This document shows, piece by piece, positions 6,823 to 11,108 of a stretch of DNA of 11,108 nucleotides. Source of the stretch: Halobacteroidaceae bacterium (GTDB taxonomy: Bacteria > Bacillota > Halanaerobiia > B1SED10-174); assembly GCA_003550445.1 (NCBI GenBank), contig PUKG01000124.1, positions 1-11,108 on the forward strand, given 5' to 3'. A program made the position numbers and the translations under genes. The notes beneath the pieces were generated by a model. The model was not told the origin of the DNA. It saw nothing but the letters and a program-made list of their open reading frames with translations, and did not search any database. Within the stretch, counting starts at the first letter, position 1. The number at the start of each line of letters is the position of its first letter.

Positions 6823-6969
6823 TTGAGGGAGTCGTTTTCAGAGGGGAAATGCATTTTTTGTGGGAAAAAAGAGAACATCTCAAGAATTATTTTTTTGTGT
6901 CAGTATTGCTTGGAAAAAGCTCTAAAAGAGGAAAACAGGGAAAGAAAAAAGAGGAAAAACAAACAATAA
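6823..6969 (+). CDS. 48-residue putative zinc-binding protein (CxxC...CxxC)
   Basis: A short frame from TTG encodes a protein with Cys10-x2-Cys13 (CIFCGKK) and Cys26-x2-Cys29 (CQYCLEKALKEE), followed by a charged Lys/Arg/Glu tail. Four cysteines in two CxxC knuckles, 12 residues apart, suggest a structural zinc site. The pattern recalls a compact version of the N-terminal zinc domain of ClpX (CxFCGK... C..C), but the resemblance is by eye only. The start is supported by GGAGGTGG at good spacing. It follows the regulator gene by 49 bases and ends on the rim of the terminator hairpin (stop 6967-6969), so it is the likely last gene of the peptide-transport operon. Its function is unknown; it might be a small adaptor or nucleic-acid-binding protein. 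An overlapping longer frame (6777-7055) in another phase has no such support. Confidence 0.62.
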   Translation: MRESFSEGKCIFCGKKENISRIIFLCQYCLEKALKEENRERKKRKNKQ

Positions 6970-6991
6970 GAGGGCCTGGAGCCCTCTTATT
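6965..6991. terminator. Intrinsic terminator shared by the two convergent operons
   Basis: AATAAGAGGGC (6965-6975) pairs perfectly with GCCCTCTTATT (6981-6991) around a 5-base loop. Read on the minus strand the stem is followed by ATTGTTTGTTTTT-type T-rich sequence, a good terminator for the epimerase operon. On the plus strand the following bases are moderately T-rich. Both flanking genes place their stop codons at its edges (6967-6969 and 6991-6993), so it is tightly packed between the operons. Confidence 0.85.
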
Positions 6992-8061
6992 TAAGTTTCA
7001 ATTTTCATTATTCCAAGGCCTGGAGATAAGGGAAGAAGGATTTCGCCTCCCTTAAACTCAACCCCACCTATTACGGGATCTGTCCTCAAGGCATTTTGAG
7101 CGTCTAAATCTGCGCCTGTGATATTGGGTACTGCAGCAACAAGGTGGGCAGCGGCACTAAGGGCAACCCTGCTTTCCATCATGCACCCTACAATACAATT
7201 TATGCCCGCTGCTTCACCAATAGCAGCAATTTTTTTTGCTTTGAGAAGGCCCCCGCTTTTCATTAATTTAATGTTAAATAAATCGACTGCTTCCATTTGA
7301 ACAAGGCGCAAAGCATCCTGAGGAGAATAAAGGCTTTCATCCGCCATTATTGGAATGTTTGTTCTTGAACGGATAAAGGCAAGACCGGGAAAATCTTCTT
7401 TAGGAACGGGTTGTTCAATAAGTTCAATATCAAACTTATCCAGCTTTTCGATTATTGATAGGGCCTGTTTGGGGTTCCAGCCCTGGTTAGCATCCAGCCT
7501 TATTTTAACCCGGGGACCTAAGGAATCACGGAGCCTTTTTATTCCAGCGATCTCTTTTTTTTCATCAAGACCAACTTTGATTTTTAAAATGGAGTACCCC
7601 TGATTTATTATTGTTCTGGCTTTTTTTTCAACTTCTTTTGGTTCTCCAATTGATATGGTGCAGTCACTGTTGAAGGAACTCTTTGAGCCTCCAAGGACTT
7701 GAAATAATGGGGCATCATAAATCCTGGCAACAAGGTCAAACAACGCAATATCAATTGCAGCTTTTGCGCAACTGTTTCCTTTAATGACCTGGTCCATTTT
7801 TGTTACTAAACGCTCAATATTCCGGGGATCCTCTCCAATAAGGAGGTTTTTGAAATATTTTTCAATCAGGGTTATAATCCCTCCGGGAGTTTCATAAGTT
7901 ACAAAAGGGGTGGGAGCAGCTTCCCCGATTCCTATAAATCCTTCATCAGTTTCAATTTCCACGAGGACATTTTCTACCTTTTCAATGGTTCCCAGGGCAA
8001 TGGAAAAGGGTTCTACCAATTCCAGGTTATATTTCCTGGTTTTAATATCAGTAATTTTCAA
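6991..8061 (-). CDS. Dipeptide epimerase (enolase superfamily, L-Ala-D/L-Glu epimerase-like)
   Basis: The 356-residue protein matches the muconate-lactonizing subgroup of the enolase superfamily and in particular its dipeptide epimerases, which invert the alpha-carbon of the C-terminal residue of a dipeptide through a Mg2+-stabilised enolate. Visible signatures are KIKVG with the base Lys162, metal ligands Asp190 (DANQGW), Glu216 (IEQPV) and Asp241 (ADES), the opposite base Lys265 (NIKLMKSGG), GCMMES at 293-297, and Asp318-Leu-Asp320, the DxD that grips the dipeptide amino group in this family. The capping domain is residues 1-125. L-Ala-D/L-Glu from murein is the best known substrate, but the family has many other dipeptide specificities. 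The start is TTG (8059-8061) with GAGGAGGAA (8068-8076). That site overlaps the stop of the upstream hydrolase gene, so the two genes form one coupled unit. Confidence 0.9.
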   Translation of the reverse strand: MKITDIKTRKYNLELVEPFSIALGTIEKVENVLVEIETDEGFIGIGEAAPTPFVTYETPGGIITLIEKYFKNLLIGEDPRNIERLVTKMDQVIKGNSCAKAAIDIALFDLVARIYDAPLFQVLGGSKSSFNSDCTISIGEPKEVEKKARTIINQGYSILKIKVGLDEKKEIAGIKRLRDSLGPRVKIRLDANQGWNPKQALSIIEKLDKFDIELIEQPVPKEDFPGLAFIRSRTNIPIMADESLYSPQDALRLVQMEAVDLFNIKLMKSGGLLKAKKIAAIGEAAGINCIVGCMMESRVALSAAAHLVAAVPNITGADLDAQNALRTDPVIGGVEFKGGEILLPLSPGLGIMKIET

Positions 8062-8067
8062 GGCTAA

Positions 8068-8076
8068 TTCCTCCTC
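8068..8076 (-). promoter_or_regulatory. Epimerase ribosome-binding site overlapping the hydrolase stop
   Basis: Read on the minus strand, GAGGAGGAA overlaps the TGA stop (8075-8077) of the S15/CocE gene and precedes the TTG start by 6 bases. It decides the TTG start of the epimerase and points to translational coupling between the two enzymes. Confidence 0.8.
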
Positions 8077-10210
8077 AAAGGCATTTAGTTAAATCTGCTT
8101 TATTTTTTTGGACAGGAAGTTTTATATGGGAAGGGAATTTTTGGGAATGAAATATTTGCTGTCTGGCAATTAAGCTTTGAACATCTATAGCAGGGTCATG
8201 ACCGGTGTTTTGATTTGGGAAAATAAGGTTTTTCGCTCCGGAGGTAATCTGGACCCTTAAACGATGCCCTTTTTTAATAGTAATAGCAATTTTGCTCATC
8301 CTTATTTTGTATTTTTCGATTTTGCCCGGGGAAAGCAATTCCGGATGGGAAAAGGAATTCCTGTACCGGGCCCGAATTAACCCATCAGATATCCGTATGG
8401 AATTACCTTTTTCGTCCACTTCGGTTAACCTAACAACCCAATCAGTGTCCCGGGCAGAACTTGCAGCATATAACTCAGCCCAAATATCTCCAGCAATAAC
8501 AAGGTTTTCTTTTAACGGGCTGGAGGTATAAAAAAGGATATCATCTCTTTTTTCTACTTCGCGGTAATTTTCGGGAACAGCCATTTCATTTTCCGAAACA
8601 TCAATAAGGTGCGGGCAGGGGTTTTCGGGATCAAAGTGGAAAGAATCAGATAACTGGTCTCCTGGTTTTTCCGTTTTCAAACCATCCCCGTTTAGATAAA
8701 GCTTTTGATATTCAGTTTCTTTAGGAGGCCATTGGGAGTCCGCTTCCCATTTGTTGGCCCCAACCATGAAATACTCGACAGCAGGTTCACTTTCAATATC
8801 GCTTGGTTTTTCTTTTAGAAAGCGATCAAACCATTTAAGGTAGAGGAGATCGAGATCATACCTGATTGAATCAGTTCCCAGATCAATATTATGAATTTTC
8901 CTGGTGGTGTTAAACATATGAATCCAGGGTCCCAAGATCATTTTTTTGTTATTAACTCCTGCCCGGGTTATGGTTTCCCAGGCTTCGGTGCTCCCCATGC
9001 CGTTATCATCATACCAGCCAGAAATAATTAGTGCAGGGGTTTTTATTTTATCCCAATGAAGTGTCCAGTCTGATTTTTTCCAGAACTCATCTTTATCCTG
9101 ATGATCCATCCAGGTGTTCCAGAAAGGAATTTCTTGGCCCAGTGCTTTTCTGGGTATATCAATTATTGGGCGGTGATTAAGAATTTCATCCCAGTCTTTT
9201 CGGTTTTTGGCTTCATAATTAAGGTCTTTCTCAGAAACCATAAAAATCCAGGCTAAAAGGCCAGCCATAAAAGCTCCTCCCTTACGGGGAATATCAACAA
9301 AAGGACTTCCAGCAGGAACCTGGCTTACCATGGCTTTGAGATAGGAGTTTCCACTGGCGGCAGCTGCCCATTGGACATATCCGTCATAGGATGCCCCGAT
9401 CATTCCAATTCTTTGGTTACTCCATTTTTGTCCTGCAATCCAGTTAAGGGTGTCGTTCCCATCTTCTCTTTCGAAAAACATTGGGATCCATTCACCTTCG
9501 GATCCTCCCCGGCCCCTTGTTTCCTGGACAATCAGGGCGTACCCTCTTTGGACAAAACGGAGTTCTGATTTGCTGAAGGTATCTATCCCGTAGGGGGTTC
9601 GGATAAGAATTGCAGGAAGCTGTTCATTTTCTTGTAAATCTCCTGGAAGCCAGACATTGGTTTTTAAATTAACCCCATCTGAGGTAGGCGTATAGAAAAT
9701 ACCAAGGTTGTTGATTCCCCGATTATTATCCGAAATAATTTCTTCCCCCCATTTTTTTAATGGAGTGAGGTCTTCATAACCTTCTTTAATAAAAAAGGAA
9801 GAACCGAACCGATTGGTTTGAATTAATCCGATTATGCTTCCTTCAAGGGTAACAATATCCAGAGGGTTTGTACTATCTTTTTGAGCCCAGATCTGGGAAA
9901 CTATATTTTTCCCTTTGATATTGGTGGTAATTTTTTGGTGTTTTTGATAGGAAAAATTTGGGTTTTCGATAAGAACCCTTTTTTCATCAAACTTTTCCCC
10001 ATTATAGGTTTCTATTATTTGGCAGGCATCCTTAATTGTAAAGGGAAAGTCCCATTTTTTAAAAACCAAAGGTTTTTCTGCATCCCACAGGTTTTTGAAA
10101 GGATCCTTTTTTTCAATAAACCAGGACTTTTTTTCCAAATAAACATTGGCCAGGTGAATTCCTGACTGATAAAAGCGAAAGTTGGTTTTTTCTGTACATT
10201 CAGAAAACAA
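8075..10210 (-). CDS. S15/CocE-NonD family alpha/beta hydrolase with an extra N-terminal region
   Basis: The core matches the X-Pro dipeptidyl-peptidase (S15)/cocaine esterase (CocE) family, whose members act as dipeptidyl-peptidases, acyl-esterases or glutaryl-7-ACA acylases. Numbering from the longer GTG start (714 residues): TSDGVNLKTNVWLPG opens the catalytic domain near 180, Tyr210 (RTPYG) is the oxyanion-hole position, Ser277 (GASYDG) the nucleophile, Asp404 (GWYDD) and His434 (GPWIH) complete the triad. A jelly-roll C-terminal domain runs from about 540 to 700 (DILFYTSSPLKENLVIAGDI and later). About 170 residues precede the catalytic domain and are not part of the standard fold; I do not recognise them. 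GAGGTGAT lies on top of the GTG at 10217-10219, so the TTG at 10208-10210 is the better start (711 residues). There is no signal peptide. It is the first gene of an operon with the dipeptide epimerase, which suggests it may supply dipeptides, though an esterase role is equally open. Confidence 0.88.
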   Translation of the reverse strand: MFSECTEKTNFRFYQSGIHLANVYLEKKSWFIEKKDPFKNLWDAEKPLVFKKWDFPFTIKDACQIIETYNGEKFDEKRVLIENPNFSYQKHQKITTNIKGKNIVSQIWAQKDSTNPLDIVTLEGSIIGLIQTNRFGSSFFIKEGYEDLTPLKKWGEEIISDNNRGINNLGIFYTPTSDGVNLKTNVWLPGDLQENEQLPAILIRTPYGIDTFSKSELRFVQRGYALIVQETRGRGGSEGEWIPMFFEREDGNDTLNWIAGQKWSNQRIGMIGASYDGYVQWAAAASGNSYLKAMVSQVPAGSPFVDIPRKGGAFMAGLLAWIFMVSEKDLNYEAKNRKDWDEILNHRPIIDIPRKALGQEIPFWNTWMDHQDKDEFWKKSDWTLHWDKIKTPALIISGWYDDNGMGSTEAWETITRAGVNNKKMILGPWIHMFNTTRKIHNIDLGTDSIRYDLDLLYLKWFDRFLKEKPSDIESEPAVEYFMVGANKWEADSQWPPKETEYQKLYLNGDGLKTEKPGDQLSDSFHFDPENPCPHLIDVSENEMAVPENYREVEKRDDILFYTSSPLKENLVIAGDIWAELYAASSARDTDWVVRLTEVDEKGNSIRISDGLIRARYRNSFSHPELLSPGKIEKYKIRMSKIAITIKKGHRLRVQITSGAKNLIFPNQNTGHDPAIDVQSLIARQQIFHSQKFPSHIKLPVQKNKADLTKCL

Positions 10211-10214
10211 TTTT

Positions 10215-10222
10215 ATCACCTC
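10215..10222 (-). promoter_or_regulatory. Ribosome-binding site that selects a TTG start for the S15/CocE gene
   Basis: GAGGTGAT (minus strand) matches the 16S tail. Its GAGG core is 8 bases from the TTG at 10208-10210, whereas the GTG at 10217-10219 is part of the site itself and would be unusable. Hence the shorter start. Confidence 0.7.
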
Positions 10223-10226
10223 AAAA

Positions 10227-10267
10227 TTGGTTAACTTATAGCAAAATTTTTGTAATAATTGTTAAAT
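10227..10267 (-). promoter_or_regulatory. Candidate operator downstream of the S15/CocE promoter
   Basis: On the minus strand ATTTAACAA (10259-10267) begins two bases after the -10 box, exactly as at the peptide-transport promoter, and GTTAACCAA follows at 10227-10235, its TTAAC core 31 bases from the first. Binding here would block the start site of the hydrolase operon and also lie over the putative promoter of the divergent regulator gene. AT-rich sequence limits confidence. Confidence 0.45.
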
Positions 10268-10277
10268 TAATTATAAA
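10250..10277 (+). promoter_or_regulatory. Possible promoter of the second XRE-cupin regulator
   Basis: TTGTAA (10250-10255) and TATAAA (10272-10277) are 16 bases apart, a moderate match. The -10 box overlaps the -10 of the opposing S15/CocE promoter (10270-10275), so the two transcription units would compete for polymerase or be controlled by one bound protein. Confidence 0.35.
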
Positions 10278-10298
10278 GGTTTTGTTTTCCGGTGTCAA
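10270..10298 (-). promoter_or_regulatory. Consensus sigma-70/sigma-A promoter of the S15/CocE-epimerase operon
   Basis: On the minus strand a perfect TTGACA (10293-10298) and perfect TATAAT (10270-10275) are 17 bases apart. The predicted start is near 10263, about 50 bases before the TTG start codon. It is as close to consensus as the peptide-transport promoter at 1189-1217. Confidence 0.9.
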
Positions 10299-10302
10299 CC
10301 GG
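10289..10302. repeat. Inverted repeat overlapping the -35 box of the S15/CocE promoter
   Basis: CCGGTGTCAACCGG has 5-bp arms CCGGT/ACCGG around 4 bases, and the -35 hexamer (10293-10298) lies inside it. The GC-rich arms stand out in AT-rich surroundings. It could be an operator specific to this promoter, since the transport-operon promoter lacks it, but short arms can arise by chance. Confidence 0.4.
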
Positions 10303-10339
10303 AGGGCAGTGGGAAAAAATAAAAAAATGGAGGGGTAAA

Positions 10340-10888
10340 ATGAAGGGAGAAAGGATTAAGAAAATCAGAACAGAGAGAGGGCTGACCTTAAAGGACCTTG
10401 CTGAACTTACGGGTTTTACCCCAAGCTATATTTCCCAAATTGAAAGAGAAATAAGGCAGCCTTCCCTGGAAACCTTGAGGAAAATTGCCCGTCAATTAAA
10501 TGTTCCTCTGCTGGCTTTTATGGTTGATTTTGATGACAGTCAGATTATCCGGGAAAAGGACCGGAAAAAGGTTATTATGCCTCAGGTCCGAACTAAGTAT
10601 GAGTTCATAACCCCAACTTTATCCGATGAAAACATAAAACCAAATATGGTAGGGGTGTTTGCAGAACTTGATCCCGGAAAAAAGATTTCGGAAAAACTGA
10701 TTACCCATTCCGGGCAGGAAAGTATTTTTGTTTTAGAAGGAGAAGTTGAGGTTCAACTATATGAGGGGAGCCATACTTTGAAAAAAGGTGACAGCTTTTA
10801 TCTCCGAGAGAATGTTCCCCATAATATAGAAAATAAAGGATCCAAAAAGGCTATAACAATTCATTATTTTTCTCCACCGATATATTAA
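10340..10888 (+). CDS. XRE-family HTH regulator with C-terminal cupin domain (paralogue 2)
   Basis: This 182-residue protein aligns without gaps to the regulator at 6225-6773 (about 64% identical by hand count). The recognition helix differs only slightly (TPSYISQIERE against TASYISQIERG), so the two may bind similar DNA. The cupin half keeps SDENIKPNMVG, HSGQES (His123, Glu127), GDSFYLRENVPHN (His161) and the shared ending IHYFSPPIY, implying related effectors. The frame extends up to a TTG at 10292, but the ATG at 10340 has GGAGGGG (10329-10334 region) at good spacing and matches the paralogue's start. The gene is divergent from the S15/CocE-epimerase operon with about 130 bases between the starts, the classical arrangement for a local regulator that also controls itself. 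Whether it represses or activates is not visible. Confidence 0.93.
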   Translation: MKGERIKKIRTERGLTLKDLAELTGFTPSYISQIEREIRQPSLETLRKIARQLNVPLLAFMVDFDDSQIIREKDRKKVIMPQVRTKYEFITPTLSDENIKPNMVGVFAELDPGKKISEKLITHSGQESIFVLEGEVEVQLYEGSHTLKKGDSFYLRENVPHNIENKGSKKAITIHYFSPPIY

Positions 10889-10904
10889 AAACAAAAATGT
10901 TTTT
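10887..10904 (+). terminator. Weak AT-only hairpin after the second regulator
   Basis: AAAAACA and TGTTTTT can pair around an AAAA loop directly at the stop codon. With only one G-C pair the hairpin is weak, and no further T tract follows, so efficient termination is doubtful. Confidence 0.25.
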
Positions 10905-10922
10905 CTAAAAAGAGGGAGTTGT

Positions 10923-10951
10923 TTGACACATAAATCGATATATGGTATTTT
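10923..10951 (+). promoter_or_regulatory. Promoter of the universal stress protein gene
   Basis: A perfect TTGACA (10923-10928) is 17 bases from TATTTT (10946-10951). It lacks the ATTTAACAA element seen behind the two peptide-operon promoters, so it is a useful internal contrast and suggests separate control. Confidence 0.7.
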
Positions 10952-10980
10952 AGGAATATAAGCCTGGGGGAGGTGAGGTT

Positions 10981-11108
10981 ATGTTAATGGAAAAAGTCCT
11001 GCTTGCGACTGACTTTTCCGATTCTGCCCGCAGCTTGCAGTACTGTGTTGAAGAATTTAAGGCCCTTGGCCTTAAAGAAGTTGTGTTAACCCATGTTGTT
11101 GATGTTCA
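10981..11108 (+). CDS. Universal stress protein (UspA family), 5' part
   Basis: The visible 42 residues, MLMEKVLLATDFSDSARSLQ and onward to LTHVVDV, match the start of the UspA fold: first beta strand with the nucleotide-binding Asp in LLATDFS, first helix, then the second strand VVLTHVVDV. UspA proteins are cytosolic, often ATP-binding dimers induced by stress or growth arrest. GGAGGTGA (10969-10976) has its core 7 bases from the first ATG, which favours it over the ATG two codons later. The gene runs past the window end, so domain number and the ATP-binding loop cannot be checked. It has its own promoter and is probably not part of the peptide regulon. Confidence 0.88.
   Translation, partial: MLMEKVLLATDFSDSARSLQYCVEEFKALGLKEVVLTHVVDV

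Noticed and set aside
6777..7055. 92-residue plus-strand open frame after the first regulator
   Set aside because: It has no ribosome-binding site at its start, a low-complexity basic composition and no recognisable motif. It runs through the terminator and into the 3' end of the epimerase gene. The CxxC frame at 6823-6969 in another phase explains the region better.
9881..10165. 94-residue plus-strand open frame opposite the S15/CocE N-terminal region
   Set aside because: Its hydrophobic, Phe-rich composition is what the complement of Lys/Glu-rich coding sequence produces, and it has no ribosome site.
1..11108. CRISPR arrays, tRNA or rRNA genes, insertion sequences, phage or integration sites
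   Set aside because: I saw no regularly spaced direct repeats, no cloverleaf or rRNA-like sequence, no transposase or integrase frames and no terminal inverted repeats.

Overview
The window looks like a chromosomal segment of an AT-rich bacterium with Firmicutes-style expression signals. Shine-Dalgarno sequences close to AGGAGGTGA precede nearly every gene, GTG and TTG starts are common, and three promoters carry a TTGACA box 17 bases from the -10 hexamer. The peptide-binding protein has a Sec signal peptide but no lipobox cysteine, which is unusual for a single-membrane Firmicute. A two-membrane clostridial lineage such as Halanaerobiales would fit, but this is inference, and no rRNA or other strong marker is present.

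Layout. Positions 1-849 hold the 3' end of an S9 acylaminoacyl-type peptidase. A bidirectional terminator separates it from a very short convergent tatA-like gene (922-1062, minus). A consensus promoter at 1189-1217 starts a plus-strand operon: peptide-binding protein (1329-2888), a hairpin that may attenuate read-through, two Dpp/Opp permeases (2955-3878 and 3891-4769), a cytosolic beta-lactamase-fold serine hydrolase (4789-6177), an XRE-cupin regulator (6225-6773) and a 48-residue CxxC/CxxC protein (6823-6969). A terminator shared by both strands lies at 6965-6991. The opposing minus-strand operon reads from a second consensus promoter (10270-10298) through a long S15/CocE-type alpha/beta hydrolase (8075-10210) into a dipeptide epimerase (6991-8061). 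Divergent from it is a second XRE-cupin regulator (10340-10888), about 64% identical to the first. A universal stress protein with its own promoter starts at 10981 and runs off the window.

How the parts fit. The window reads as a peptide uptake and processing locus: a binding protein and two permeases import a peptide or peptide-like compound, two different cytosolic serine hydrolases may cut it, and the enolase-superfamily enzyme inverts a stereocentre of a dipeptide. The oppA and S15 promoters share more than the consensus boxes. Both carry ATTTAACAA exactly two bases downstream of TATAAT, and a related TTAAC-type copy about 31-35 bases further on. This is a candidate operator through which the paired XRE-cupin regulators could control both operons as one regulon. 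No ATPase gene for the transporter is present here. The substrate (for example murein peptides, D-amino-acid peptides or an acylated peptide) cannot be read from the sequence.
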